The notes under the pieces are model-generated. The model ran no database searches and was not told the DNA's origin. It was given only the letters and a program-made list of their open reading frames with translations. A stretch of 64,000 nt of DNA from Prasinococcaceae sp. CCMP 1430 (Eukaryota; Prasinodermophyta; Palmophyllophyceae; Prasinococcales; Prasinococcaceae). Shown here in pieces: positions 10,775 through 19,205 of the stretch. The first letter of the stretch is position 1; each line of letters opens with the position of its first letter. Both the position numbers and the translations under genes were made by a program. The stretch is from contig RQSC01001262.1 in assembly GCA_013416795.1 (NCBI GenBank), positions 1-64,000 on the forward strand. Direction: 5' to 3'.

Positions 10775-10846
10775 GGAGACGTACTTCAGTGGTAGAAGGC
10801 CCGCCTGTCACGCGGGAGGCCGCCGGTTCGAATCCGGTCGTTTCCG
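10775..10846 (+). tRNA. trnD: tRNA-Asp (GUC)
   Basis: The anticodon stem CCCGC/GCGGG encloses CTGTCAC, giving GUC. The acceptor is GGAGACG/CGTTTCC with discriminator G. Its first base is the last base of repeat A, so it is single-copy. Confidence 0.9.
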
Positions 10847-10878
10847 GATGCTATAAAAAATAGAATAAAATCAAAGAA

Positions 10879-11382
10879 TCACTTCTTTTTTCCTTTTGAT
10901 TTTTTGGACCCATTTGACTTTCCACTCAGGCTCTGGGCTGCGGTTTGAAAGTAAAGACTTTCAGGAAAGGTCTGTACCCCTGCGTCTGACCCGTAGGCCC
11001 CAGAAACTGCAATCGATGCTTGAAGAGGAGCTTGTCCTGCTTGTTCGAAAATTTCCTTTTGGAAAGCCTTTTTCCAAACCGCATCAATGTCAACAATTTG
11101 AAGCTGGAAGGTGTCAAAAGCGGTTGCCAAAGCATGAACAGACTTTTGTGCATGATCCGTATGGGCTTCAAGGCTTTGTGTAAAGGTATTCATGCTGGTA
11201 AGGTCTGAACCAAGGGATTCAACTTCCAAAAGAGAAGAATCAACCTCTTGGGCAGCTCGAGTTTTCAAAAGAGTTCCAGTTGTTGGAAGAAGAGAGTGGA
11301 CAGAAAATACGTAGTAGGTTCCTACCACAAGGGTAAGCCACATAAATTGGGCAGCGTACGACACAAGATCGAGTTGAGGCAT
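10879..11382 (-). CDS. atp8: ATP synthase subunit 8 (ymf19)
   Basis: The start MPQLDLVSYAAQFMWLTL matches the ATP8/YMF19 signature (MPQLD followed by a single membrane span). The protein is about 167 residues with a hydrophilic, Lys/Ser-rich C-terminal end (SGKSNGSKKSKGKKK). It is a peripheral-stalk component of the Fo sector. The open frame extends further upstream to 11628, but that part overlaps trnY and is not conserved, so ATG 11382 is chosen. Confidence 0.85.
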   Translation of the reverse strand: MPQLDLVSYAAQFMWLTLVVGTYYVFSVHSLLPTTGTLLKTRAAQEVDSSLLEVESLGSDLTSMNTFTQSLEAHTDHAQKSVHALATAFDTFQLQIVDIDAVWKKAFQKEIFEQAGQAPLQASIAVSGAYGSDAGVQTFPESLYFQTAAQSLSGKSNGSKKSKGKKK

Positions 11383-11518
11383 AAGAAAAACAAAGAAAAG
11401 GGAGAAAAAACACACAAGGGGTAAAACCAGGACCCTCTTGGTCTCTGCCTTCTCGAAAGGAAAGAAGGCGCCCTCCAACGAAGCCCATACACACGGTTTT
11501 CTTGGGCCGAAGGGTGTG

Positions 11519-11601
11519 TGAGAAGAGTAGGATTCGAACCTACGAAGACTTTCGTCCGCGGATTTACAATCAGCTCCAATTGACCACTCTGGCACCTTCT
11601 C
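11519..11601 (-). tRNA. trnY: tRNA-Tyr (GUA)
   Basis: Class II tRNA with a long variable arm. The anticodon loop TTGTAAA gives GUA. The acceptor GAGAAGG pairs with TCTTCTC and the discriminator is A. The anticodon stem has one T/C mismatch. Confidence 0.85.
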
Positions 11602-11624
11602 GGGTGGGAAAAAAGAAAACCTTC

Positions 11625-11930
11625 TCAATCTCGCAAAAGGTTCATGTACTCTCCTCCAATAGTTCCCATCAATCGATAGTACACCACAAGGATTGCAAGG
11701 CCAATCGCTGATTCTGCGGCAGCGACAGTCAAGACAAAGAAAGCAAAGACTTGACCTTCGACGTCATGAAGAAGGGAAGAAAGAGAAAGGAGTTGCAAAT
11801 TGACTGCAAGAAGGATCAATTCAAGACAGAGAAGAACCAAAAGAATGGACTTTCGATTGAAAACAACCCCCATAACACCGATAACAAAAAAACAAAGGGC
11901 AAGGTTCAATGCAAAAACCGGATGAAGCAT
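11625..11930 (-). CDS. nad4L: NADH dehydrogenase subunit 4L (complex I)
   Basis: A membrane-arm subunit of 101 residues with three membrane segments. The conserved helix LLVLLCLELILLAVNL carries the buried Glu, and LTVAAAESAIGLAILV is the third helix with the second Glu. ATG at 11930 lies 28 bases downstream of the sdh4 stop on the same strand. The upstream frame to 12023 overlaps sdh4 and is not part of the protein. Confidence 0.95.
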   Translation of the reverse strand: MLHPVFALNLALCFFVIGVMGVVFNRKSILLVLLCLELILLAVNLQLLSLSSLLHDVEGQVFAFFVLTVAAAESAIGLAILVVYYRLMGTIGGEYMNLLRD

Positions 11931-11958
11931 AGAAGAAAAAAATGGAAAAAGAAAGAAA

Positions 11959-12612
11959 TCAGACCAACGGAGAGGGTCCAGTGTACGCAGCCCAATCCAT
12001 ATACACACAAAGGCCCTCGACACTTGGGACGAGAAGGCCCAGCAAAAGAAGGCGAAAACACCAGGTCAATCCTTCTCGCAAAGGACGTTGTTGAATACTC
12101 ATATAATCCAAAGCGATTCCTGTGAAGGATTGTTCCAAATGAAGGGCCAAAAGAGGGTAGACCAAAAGAAAGAGCATTCCAACCAAAGGGCCAAACTTGA
12201 ATCCAACAAGCCAATACAGTCCAAAAAAGAGAACCATCAAGGTCCACCCAACAAGGCCTGTCTTCGCTTGGGTATGCATCCGATCAATTTGGCGGATTTC
12301 CCCTGGGTGGGTTGAGAGAGAAGAAGAAACCAACACAAGACCTTGGTGTGGAAGGGCCCACCAAAGAAGAAGGGCTTCAAGATAAGGAACAACCAGGGTT
12401 GGATCAAGGGTTTTGGGTTGGGCAAGAAAAAACATGTACAGGTTGACCAAGAAAATGGGAACGCTTGAGGCAACCACCGTTCGATGCGCAAGATTCCACC
12501 ACTGGCTCCGAAGGTAGGACCCATACATAAAGAGAGGACGCCAAACACTCAGTTGAGAAGATGCAACACTCTCTCGATAGGGAAGAAAAACTGGACGTAG
12601 AAAATGAGACAT
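11959..12612 (-). CDS. sdh4: Succinate dehydrogenase membrane subunit SDH4
   Basis: Recognised by the H-x(6)-G-x3-DY pattern of SDH4/SdhD near the C-terminal half (LHLEQSFTGIALDYM, then a last membrane helix RLLLLGLLVPSVEGL). The protein of 217 residues is roughly twice the usual 80-130. The first ~120 residues (MSHFLRPVF onward, including WNLAHRTVVASSVPIFLVNLY, which itself looks like a membrane helix) are extra. It anchors succinate dehydrogenase in the inner membrane and helps form the quinone site. ATG 12612 is 22 bases after the sdh3 stop; neighbour and motif together support the call. An open frame continues upstream to 13008 within sdh3 and was not used. Confidence 0.75.
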   Translation of the reverse strand: MSHFLRPVFLPYRESVASSQLSVWRPLFMYGSYLRSQWWNLAHRTVVASSVPIFLVNLYMFFLAQPKTLDPTLVVPYLEALLLWWALPHQGLVLVSSSLSTHPGEIRQIDRMHTQAKTGLVGWTLMVLFFGLYWLVGFKFGPLVGMLFLLVYPLLALHLEQSFTGIALDYMSIQQRPLREGLTWCFRLLLLGLLVPSVEGLCVYMDWAAYTGPSPLV

Positions 12613-12634
12613 AGAAAAAAGAAAGAAAAAACCT

Positions 12635-13207
12635 TCAGTGAGACTTTCGATCAAAGGCTGGGCCAAGGTCGTCCTGAACCATACATCCAGCATAGTCTGC
12701 ATAGGCGTCTGAAAGTTCAAGAAGAAAGTCCAACCAGGTTCCAATCCCCACACCAAGACCAAAAAGAAAAAGACCAACACAGAGAATATACTGGGTTTTC
12801 CAAAAGTCTGGACTAAACTGGTAGGGAGTATTGAGGTACCAGTCCTCCATAAGAGAGTCGACCAGTGGGTGAATACAATGGTAGACACAAAGGGTCCAGA
12901 GAAGGAAAACAAAGAAAGTCCCGCATACAAGACTCCCTTGGGTTGAAAGATCAAAGGAAGAAGAAAGGGTTTGAAGACTTGTACTCTCTCGAAGACTTTC
13001 CAACCCAAAAAGAAGAGGGTTCAAAGAGGATTGAAGAACATTCGGAAGGGTCGCCCATCCAGTACTGAGAAAAAGAGGTGCCAATCCACCGTAAAGAAAG
13101 GGAAGAAGAAGAATCACTCCCGAAATACGCATGGAAATTGAAAGAACAGACCCACGTTGGGGACTGTACACAGTAAGGTGAGGAGACAAAGGTCGTTGAA
13201 GCTTCAT
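12635..13207 (-). CDS. sdh3: Succinate dehydrogenase cytochrome b subunit SDH3
   Basis: The signature RPLSPHLTVYSPQ followed by SVLSISMRISG is the quinone-site start of SDH3/SdhC. A later helix with CVYHCIHPLVD supplies the haem-ligand His region. The protein of 190 residues is longer than usual (about 110-140) because of a linker of about 40 residues in the middle and a hydrophilic C-terminal tail. It forms a two-gene unit with sdh4. Confidence 0.85.
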   Translation of the reverse strand: MKLQRPLSPHLTVYSPQRGSVLSISMRISGVILLLPFLYGGLAPLFLSTGWATLPNVLQSSLNPLLFGLESLRESTSLQTLSSSFDLSTQGSLVCGTFFVFLLWTLCVYHCIHPLVDSLMEDWYLNTPYQFSPDFWKTQYILCVGLFLFGLGVGIGTWLDFLLELSDAYADYAGCMVQDDLGPAFDRKSH

Positions 13208-13265
13208 ACAAAGAAAAAACGAAAAAAGGCTGACCGCCTATAGGGAAAGAAAGGGTCTTCTGGGT

Positions 13266-13338
13266 TCAGAGTGACAGGACTCGAACCTGCGACCACTCGG
13301 TCCCAAACCGAGCACGCTACCAACTGCGCCACACTCTG
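13266..13338 (-). tRNA. trnP: tRNA-Pro (UGG)
   Basis: The anticodon stem CTCGG/CCGAG encloses TTTGGGA, giving UGG. The acceptor CAGAGTG pairs perfectly with CACTCTG and the discriminator is A. Confidence 0.92.
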
Positions 13339-13376
13339 AAAACACATTGGTTTCCCAAGAAGGAGGTAAGACATTC

Positions 13377-13448
13377 GCGGGCATAGATCAAGGGCTAGAT
13401 TATCAGCCTTCCAAGCTGAAGATATGGGTTCGAATCCCATTGCCCGTA
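13377..13448 (+). tRNA. trnG: tRNA-Gly (UCC)
   Basis: The anticodon stem TCAGC/GCTGA encloses CTTCCAA, giving UCC. The acceptor is GCGGGCA/TGCCCGT. It is the only tRNA-Gly I find. Confidence 0.88.
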
Positions 13449-13535
13449 GACTCCTTTCATTTTCACACCCACTCTTCTTTCTTTTTGAGTTTCTTTAAAC
13501 ACTCAAAAAAGGTCAAAAACTGAAGAAAAAACCTT

Positions 13536-13621
13536 GCTTTCCTGGTGGAATTGGTAGACACGGTAGATTCAAACTCTGCTCCCAAGTCTTTGGGGTATCG
13601 GTTCGACTCCGATGGGAAGCA
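13536..13621 (+). tRNA. trnL: tRNA-Leu (CAA)
   Basis: Class II tRNA. The anticodon stem GTAGA/TCTGC encloses TTCAAAC, giving CAA, which reads UUG only. The acceptor is GCTTTCC/GGGAAGC. No UAA-anticodon tRNA-Leu was found in the window. Confidence 0.88.
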
Positions 13622-13715
13622 CTTCTCTCTCAAAAATCCTTCGATTCTTTTTTCTTGAAACCGAGTCAAAAGACTCTTTTTTTCTTTCTTTGGATCTTTA
13701 CATTTTTTTTCTTCT

Positions 13716-14666
13716 ATGACTCTTCCTTACCCTCGTTTGCGAACCCTTCGATCTCGATCTGCTCCTGTCTTCCACACAAAAAAGCTTTCTGCAAAACTTG
13801 CACGGTTGGTTGAAAGTAAGCGTCTCGGTCGCCCACAACCATCCTTTCGAAAGCTCTCTTGGTATAAAGAGCGACTTCAAGCACGTCAAAATGTTCGAGC
13901 CTTTTACGGGTGGATGCCAGCAACCTCTCTTGGTCGATTGATGAAAAAGGCCCGAGCACATCGACCAACCGCAGGGCCTACCTTTCTTCAAAGTCTTGAA
14001 CGAATGGCCTTCATGGTTGTATATCGAGCTGGGTTTGCTCCAACACCTCGAAGTGCGCGCACCCAAGTTCGTCAGGGGTGGTATACTTTGAATGGAAAGG
14101 TATTGACCGCTGCGACCCGTATGCTTGATCTTGGGGATACCCTCCTTCTTCAGTCCTCCTATCATTCTGCAGCCCACGCCCACCTTCAGTGTACAAAGTA
14201 TACACATACGACACAGTGGAAGGAGACCGAAAAGTCCGGCTTTCATACTGGGCTTCAACTCAGTCTTCTTGGAAATGGAGACGGAATGGTGGACCCTTCC
14301 TCTTTGGTGTGGCGTCTTCGAATGCTCAGTCTTCAAAAAAGTACACACCTTTCTTCCGGAAAGAAAGAAGGGTTTTCTCGTCTCCATACTGAAATTGGTC
14401 TTCATCAGACCTTTGTTTTGAAAGGAGATACAAGTCTTCTTCATGACAGCTGGGCTTCTCTCAAAAATCAGTCAAGCTTTTCTCCTCTTTGGTCAAAAAA
14501 AGATCGATCAACTGTTGAAAAAATCCTTCCAGGCCGATACCTTTCAGGCCACTTGGAAACCAATCCTCGGATTTTTGGACTGACCTTGGTAAGTCCACCA
14601 TCTCATTTGGTCTACCCAATGAAAGTAAACGAACGAACATTGGATCGACTCTATCACAGAAAGTGA
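13716..14666 (+). CDS. rps4: Mitochondrial ribosomal protein S4
   Basis: A primary 16S-binding protein of the small subunit. The S4 RNA-binding domain is at about residues 97-130 (MAFMVVYRAGFAPTPRSARTQV, then NGKV). The family N-terminal part with basic helices precedes it. At 316 residues it is larger than the bacterial protein (about 205) because of a long, poorly conserved C-terminal region after residue 145, ending in a lysine/arginine-containing tail (PMKVNERTLDRLYHRK). ATG 13716 lies in a T-rich leader after trnL. Confidence 0.9.
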   Translation: MTLPYPRLRTLRSRSAPVFHTKKLSAKLARLVESKRLGRPQPSFRKLSWYKERLQARQNVRAFYGWMPATSLGRLMKKARAHRPTAGPTFLQSLERMAFMVVYRAGFAPTPRSARTQVRQGWYTLNGKVLTAATRMLDLGDTLLLQSSYHSAAHAHLQCTKYTHTTQWKETEKSGFHTGLQLSLLGNGDGMVDPSSLVWRLRMLSLQKSTHLSSGKKEGFSRLHTEIGLHQTFVLKGDTSLLHDSWASLKNQSSFSPLWSKKDRSTVEKILPGRYLSGHLETNPRIFGLTLVSPPSHLVYPMKVNERTLDRLYHRK

Positions 14667-14730
14667 AAGATTCTTCAGTTTTCTTTTTTCACACTTTCAA
14701 AACCATTCTTTGTCTATAAAAAAATCTTTT

Positions 14731-15543
14731 ATGTCTTTGTCTCTTCTTCATGCGAAAGAGAGTTTTTCACGATTGGGATGGGCAGGGTGCACCTTTGGAA
14801 CAAGTCTTTGGTGTGGAACCTTCTATGTGCATGACTTTGTTGACAGTCTTTTGCTCTTTCCTTCTTTGAGCGGGACTTCTTTTGGGTTTACTGCCCACGC
14901 ACCAACTGACCTTTTTGAAGTTCTTTTCCGAGTCCTTTTTTTCTCAACTTTGTGCACCTGCCTTCCAACTCTGATCTGCTTTTTTCTTGAAGCCGCTCAC
15001 CCTGGGTTGGATCAAAGTGAAACTTGGACTCTTCATTCCTTTCTTTTTTTCTTTGTTTTTGGGTTTCTTTTTCTTCTTTGGGTGGGAAAAATCCTTCTTT
15101 TGAGTACAATCTCTGGATTGGTTTTTTTGTATGGAGTGGACCAGAACCATCAAGACATACATACAGGTCTCCTTCCCCTTCTTCGAGGACTTGGGTGGAT
15201 CCGTTTTCTCACGCACACCCTTTCTTTGGGCTTTTTCATCTTTCTTCTTTGTGTGTGTCTTCCCTTTCTTTTGAAAAAAACAGGATACACAGTGATTGAT
15301 GGAAAGAGTCTTCGAAAACTTTGGGCACTTGGAACCCTTGGATGTTTGAGTTTGGCTCTCCCAACCCCAGACGTTTTTCTCGGTCTTTTGGGAATCTGGA
15401 TAGGCTTTCTCTTTCTCTTTGAAATCAGTCTGGGTTTTCTTTTGTACACACAGATCCGTCAGACTGTCCGAAAGACTTTCTCTTTCCAAGAAAGTAGTTT
15501 ATTTATATATTTTTTATATAAGTGGGTTTCTTCTTTCGGATGA
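14731..15543 (+). CDS. tatC: Twin-arginine translocase subunit TatC (ymf16/mttB)
   Basis: An inner-membrane protein with about six hydrophobic segments. Two TatC hallmarks are visible: APTDLFEVLFRVLFF (the YT.PTE-F-like loop before helix 2) and LPTPDVF (TPPD.F-like, before helix 5). The role is Sec-independent protein translocation, in mitochondria probably for the Rieske protein or a related substrate. The length is 270 residues from ATG 14731; the open frame starts at TTG 14710. The last ten codons fall in an AT-rich motif and contain two TTA codons, a codon I did not meet in the other genes I read. The stop overlaps the converging trnS by 7 bases. Confidence 0.82.
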   Translation: MSLSLLHAKESFSRLGWAGCTFGTSLWCGTFYVHDFVDSLLLFPSLSGTSFGFTAHAPTDLFEVLFRVLFFSTLCTCLPTLICFFLEAAHPGLDQSETWTLHSFLFFFVFGFLFLLWVGKILLLSTISGLVFLYGVDQNHQDIHTGLLPLLRGLGWIRFLTHTLSLGFFIFLLCVCLPFLLKKTGYTVIDGKSLRKLWALGTLGCLSLALPTPDVFLGLLGIWIGFLFLFEISLGFLLYTQIRQTVRKTFSFQESSLFIYFLYKWVSSFG

Positions 15544-15619
15544 AGAGGGATTCGAACCCCCGATACTTCCGTATGTCAGTTTTCAAAACTGATGCCTTCG
15601 ACCACTCGGCCATTCATCC
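15537..15619 (-). tRNA. trnS: tRNA-Ser (UGA)
   Basis: Class II tRNA. The anticodon stem TCAGT/ACTGA encloses TTTGAAA, giving UGA. The acceptor is GGATGAA/TTCATCC with discriminator G. Its 3' end overlaps the tatC stop on the opposite strand. Confidence 0.9.
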
Positions 15620-15628
15620 AAATCAAGG

Positions 15629-15700
15629 TGGGTTCAGTAGGACTCGAACCTACGGCCTGTCGGTTAAAAGCCGATTGCTCTCCCACTGAGCTATGAACCC
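15629..15700 (-). tRNA. trnK: tRNA-Lys (UUU)
   Basis: The anticodon loop CTTTTAA gives UUU. The acceptor GGGTTCA pairs with TGAACCC and the discriminator is A. It lies 9 bases from trnS on the same strand. Confidence 0.88.
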
Positions 15701-15775
15701 TCAATAAGAGTACAATCTTTCTTTGAAGAAAGGATGGTTTTGCTTGTATGTGTACAAAAAAGAAGGAAGAAAAAC

Positions 15776-15857
15776 TACGAATAGAGGGACTCGAACCCCC
15801 AAGGCGCAAGCCACTGGTTCCTAAAACCAGCGTGTCTACCGATTTCACCATATTCGC
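15776..15857 (-). tRNA. trnL: tRNA-Leu (UAG)
   Basis: Class II tRNA. The anticodon stem CTGGT/ACCAG encloses TTTAGGA, giving UAG for CUN codons. The acceptor is GCGAATA/TATTCGT. Confidence 0.88.
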
Positions 15858-15909
15858 ATCCGGAAACTCCGGTGTCTTTGTACAAAGACAGATCCATCTT
15901 CTGAAGAAA

Positions 15910-16140
<231 letters not shown>

Positions 16141-16327
16141 TCAAAAAAAAGGTCAAGAAAGTCTCCTTCCTTAGGAAACGCCGTACAGAAAGGGTAGAGG
16201 GTTTCTTTTCACACGAATACAAAAAAAAAGAAGAAAGACTTCTTTTCAAAAAATCATTTTTTCTCTATTAGGCGGTTACAAAAGAAAAAACCTTCTTTTC
16301 AAATCTTTCTGTTTTTTACCTTGGTTT

Positions 16328-17227
16328 TCACATTCCAAGTCGAAGAGGTCGAACCTTGGTTTTTCGCCGCTTTCGTCGTTGAGCGGGAAGACGACATCCA
16401 TTATGGGGTGTTTTCTTGACAAAAAGGGTTCCAACCTTTTTAAAAGTCGGATGACTTCCTTCCTTTCGGGAAGCCTTCCAATGACGTTGAACAACCTTCA
16501 TAATCCCTGCTTGGGCTGCAGACCCAGATCGACCCGAACCAGAGAGAACCAAAAGGAAGGATTTCATTCCACCTTGAAAGGCTTCCTTGGCCATTTTCAT
16601 TCCAAGAGCAAAGGCTGGGTGTGTCAGTCGTTGTTTTTGGATGAACCCAAGACTTCCAGTTGATGCATGGGAAAAGGATCGCCCCCAAATGTCGGTAATT
16701 CCAAGAAAACAGTTATTATAGACGGTTGTCACATGGAGACACCCATACGCAGGAAACCGGGTTTTTTGGTCCGGATAAAAGCGAGCGTGAAACCGGGCTT
16801 GTTCTTTATGCAAAAGATAGGTTTTTTTTCCTTCCTGTCCTTCCAAAGTAGGAAGGTTTTCTGAAAACTGAGGGTTTTGAACTCGAGCTTGTGCACTCAG
16901 AAGGATTGGAAAAACATCCTTCTTTCCCTCTGCCAAACTTTGGTTTTTCTCCGAAACAGAACCAAGAAGATTCACAGACTCTGTGTACAAGGTTTGAAGA
17001 TTGGTTTGGTAGGAAGTATATGGTTTCTGGAAAGAAACCCCATACCAAGAATTCAAACGAGAGGAAGAAAGACTTCCTGAGGGTGACCATCGACGACGAA
17101 GCAAAAATCGGCGAGCCTTTTTCGCTCGGAGCCGGAGACTTTGAAAAGCAAAGAATCGAAGGTTTGCATGGTTCGAACCCTGGGCTTGGAATTTTTTTTG
17201 AAAGGATAGGTCTGAAGAAAAAGACAT
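16328..17227 (-). CDS. rps11: Mitochondrial ribosomal protein S11, N-terminally extended
   Basis: The C-terminal ~135 residues are S11: GCLHVTTVYNNCFLGITDI, ASTGSLGF, a central FALGMKMAKEAF helix, GSGRSGSAAQAG and the closing PHNGCRLPAQRRKRRK. The N-terminal ~160 residues are basic, Ser/Gln-rich and not recognised. Total 299 residues against about 130 in bacteria. It lies last in the ribosomal cluster, after rps13, as in bacterial alpha operons. ATG 17227 is used; because rps13 ends at 17263, the extension cannot start further upstream. Confidence 0.88.
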   Translation of the reverse strand: MSFSSDLSFQKKFQAQGSNHANLRFFAFQSLRLRAKKARRFLLRRRWSPSGSLSSSRLNSWYGVSFQKPYTSYQTNLQTLYTESVNLLGSVSEKNQSLAEGKKDVFPILLSAQARVQNPQFSENLPTLEGQEGKKTYLLHKEQARFHARFYPDQKTRFPAYGCLHVTTVYNNCFLGITDIWGRSFSHASTGSLGFIQKQRLTHPAFALGMKMAKEAFQGGMKSFLLVLSGSGRSGSAAQAGIMKVVQRHWKASRKEGSHPTFKKVGTLFVKKTPHNGCRLPAQRRKRRKTKVRPLRLGM

Positions 17228-17262
17228 GAAAGAAAAAAATCAAAAACAAAGAGAAAAAACCT

Positions 17263-17643
17263 TTATTTACTCACTTTTTTTCGAAAAAGATTTGTTTTCC
17301 GAAAGGTTCGAGCATTTGATCGTGTTCGTTGACCACGACAGGGAAGCCCACTTCGGTGTCGAAATCCTCGATATGAGGAGGTTTCCACAAGAGTTTGAAG
17401 GTTTTTAAAATGGGCCCGCTTCAAAGCATAGGCCCCCGGATAGAGTGCTTCTCCAAGGGCTGTCAATTGCATGGAATGTTCTTTGGAAAGTGCAGACAAA
17501 GGGAGGGTTGGAAGAACACCGAGAACTGCACAATATTTTTGTACACTTTGATGGCCGATCCCATAAAGAGATCGAAGGGCATGGTCAAGAGAGGTTGAAG
17601 AGGGAAAAGACTGGCCCAAAAGATTTGTTGTAGGTGTTGGCAT
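17263..17643 (-). CDS. rps13: Mitochondrial ribosomal protein S13
   Basis: A small-subunit head protein of 126 residues. The helix-two-turn-helix part shows ALRSLYGIGHQSVQKYC, and the C-terminal tail has the S13 signature YRGFRHRSGLPCRGQRTRSNART. ATG 17643 gives the family start and length; the frame upstream to 17940 overlaps rpl6 and is not used. It sits between rpl6 and rps11. Confidence 0.93.
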   Translation of the reverse strand: MPTPTTNLLGQSFPSSTSLDHALRSLYGIGHQSVQKYCAVLGVLPTLPLSALSKEHSMQLTALGEALYPGAYALKRAHFKNLQTLVETSSYRGFRHRSGLPCRGQRTRSNARTFRKTNLFRKKVSK

Positions 17644-17725
17644 ACAGCGAAAAAAGAAAGACTCACCTTTCCATAAAAGGAAAGAATTTTTTTGAAAGTT
17701 TTTTAAAGTGTAGAAAGAAAGAGAA

Positions 17726-18214
17726 TTATTTCTTTTTCCCTTCACGAAGGGTATACAAAACGCCTTCAACACGAACACCCTTTGCTTTATAAGGATCGGG
17801 TCGACGAAGGTCCCGAAGGTGAGCGCCCACAGATCCAACAATACCTGGGTGAAGACCATACAAAACAAGGGTTGTTGGACTTTCAATATGAAGCATCCAA
17901 TCTTCTCCATGGGGAAGAAGAGTATCGTGAGAGTATCCAACCTTTACCCGAGTCGAACAAGGGGTTTGATCAGCTTTAAACCCAGTTCCAACAAGGTCAA
18001 AGGCTTTTCGACTTCCAACCTGAAGATGGTGAATGCTTGTTTCAAGAACACGAAGGCTTCGTGGATTGGTACACAAAAGGTTTCGCCCAGAAAGTGTAAT
18101 CTCTCCTTCACAATCGACAAGAAGGGACCCGAGAGGTCCAGTGAGAAGACCATGGTGAGATCCAAACATATGAAGGCTTACATCAGGCGGAAGACTAAAC
18201 ACAAAGGGAGGCAT
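17726..18214 (-). CDS. rpl6: Mitochondrial ribosomal protein L6
   Basis: The protein of 162 residues has the two L6 half-domains. The C-terminal signature LRRPDPYKAKGVRVEG matches the L6 consensus (RKPDPYKGKG). Earlier stretches GPLGSLLVDCEG and VGTGFKA also fit. ATG 18214 is chosen rather than the in-frame TTG at 18250. In the cluster it lies between rps8 and rps13. Confidence 0.9.
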   Translation of the reverse strand: MPPFVFSLPPDVSLHMFGSHHGLLTGPLGSLLVDCEGEITLSGRNLLCTNPRSLRVLETSIHHLQVGSRKAFDLVGTGFKADQTPCSTRVKVGYSHDTLLPHGEDWMLHIESPTTLVLYGLHPGIVGSVGAHLRDLRRPDPYKAKGVRVEGVLYTLREGKKK

Positions 18215-18368
18215 ACGAAAGACGAAGGGTTCTCTTTGTCGGTCAGACAAAGGAGGAAAAAGAGGTCTACAAAGAATGTGTAAAAGAAAGAAAGGTTTTT
18301 TCTCTCATGCAAAAAAACAAAAATATATGAAGGTCAGAATCAAAGACCTTTCAAAGAAGAAAAGAATC

Positions 18369-18764
18369 TTATGATCCATTCACTTCAAGAAGGTGCTCCC
18401 CTCCTAGGTTCAAGATCCAAGCTTCTGTATGTGAAAGAATCCCCTGGTCAGTCGAAAGAACCTTCAGATTCCAATAGGGTGTTCCCTGATCGAGTTGGCG
18501 TGCTCGAAGGTACACTCGTTTTTGGGATTTAGAGATCCGACGAATAGTACGCAGAGCAGGTTTCCCATCCACATATCGAAGGGTTGCCACACAAAGGTTT
18601 TTTTCAAGGATCCACCCATGAAGAAGACCATGAGAGGAAAGAAGACTGAGGATTGCAGAATTTTGAGCAGTGTGCGGAAGAGAGACCTTTGTTTGTTTCA
18701 AGGTTGCTCCTGTGCTCAGTGCGGTGACAAGAGCATCCAAAGGTTGGTGTCCAAAGTACTTCAT
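18369..18764 (-). CDS. rps8: Mitochondrial ribosomal protein S8
   Basis: The protein of 131 residues has an N-terminal domain (DALVTALSTGATLKQTKVSLP), a middle KPALRTIRRISKSQKRVYL and the C-terminal S8 signature VLSTDQGILSHTEAWILNLGGEHLLEV. ATG 18764 matches the family start; the frame upstream contains a long Phe-rich stretch that is leader, not protein. Order rps14-rps8-rpl6 is that of the bacterial spc operon. Confidence 0.92.
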   Translation of the reverse strand: MKYFGHQPLDALVTALSTGATLKQTKVSLPHTAQNSAILSLLSSHGLLHGWILEKNLCVATLRYVDGKPALRTIRRISKSQKRVYLRARQLDQGTPYWNLKVLSTDQGILSHTEAWILNLGGEHLLEVNGS

Positions 18765-18863
18765 AAAGAGAAAAGAGAGTCTGCTTCTTTGAGGGTTCAG
18801 ACGAAAAAAAAAGAAAAATATGAAAAAGAAGAAAGAAAGATCAACCCAAGAAAAAGGTCTCAC

Positions 18864-19205
18864 TCAGTTTCGCTTCAAGAACCCTGGAATCTGGCCACGA
18901 TTGGCAAGGCGACGAAGGCTGTGTCGACTCAACCGAGTTTTTGAAAAAACTCCACGTCCTCGACCCGTGAGTGTACATCGGTTTCGCACACGGGTTGCTG
19001 AAGTGTTGCGATCCAGAGAAGCAAGGTAAAGGCCAACCCCGTATCGATAGTCCGCTGGAAGACGAAGGTTCTTCATCAAAGACCGGAGAAGTCGACGGAA
19101 GAACCCCTGTGTACGAACCTTTTCTCGACGAAGACGGTCAGTGGTGACCTTTCCTTTTCCCGGAAGTCGAGCAATTTCATAGAGATGAAAGCCTTTGAGT
19201 GCCAT
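18864..19205 (-). CDS. rps14: Mitochondrial ribosomal protein S14
   Basis: The protein of 113 residues ends in the S14 signature [38 protein letters not shown]. There is no CxxC zinc pair, as expected for the long, zinc-free form. Its first 130 bases overlap the 3' part of the rpl5 open frame in another register. Confidence 0.93.
   Translation of the reverse strand: MALKGFHLYEIARLPGKGKVTTDRLRREKVRTQGFFRRLLRSLMKNLRLPADYRYGVGLYLASLDRNTSATRVRNRCTLTGRGRGVFSKTRLSRHSLRRLANRGQIPGFLKRN

Larger units (their letters stand above)
8429..10775 (+). repeat. Inverted repeat A, left copy
   Basis: Bases x and 35950-x are complementary over 8429-9484 and 10385-10775, giving a normal inverted repeat with 25175-27521. 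Between these, 9485-10384 matches the right copy only as a mirror image (see 25566-26465). The left copy has readable tRNA genes throughout and is therefore taken as the unaltered one. It starts exactly at the nuclear junction. Confidence 0.95.
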
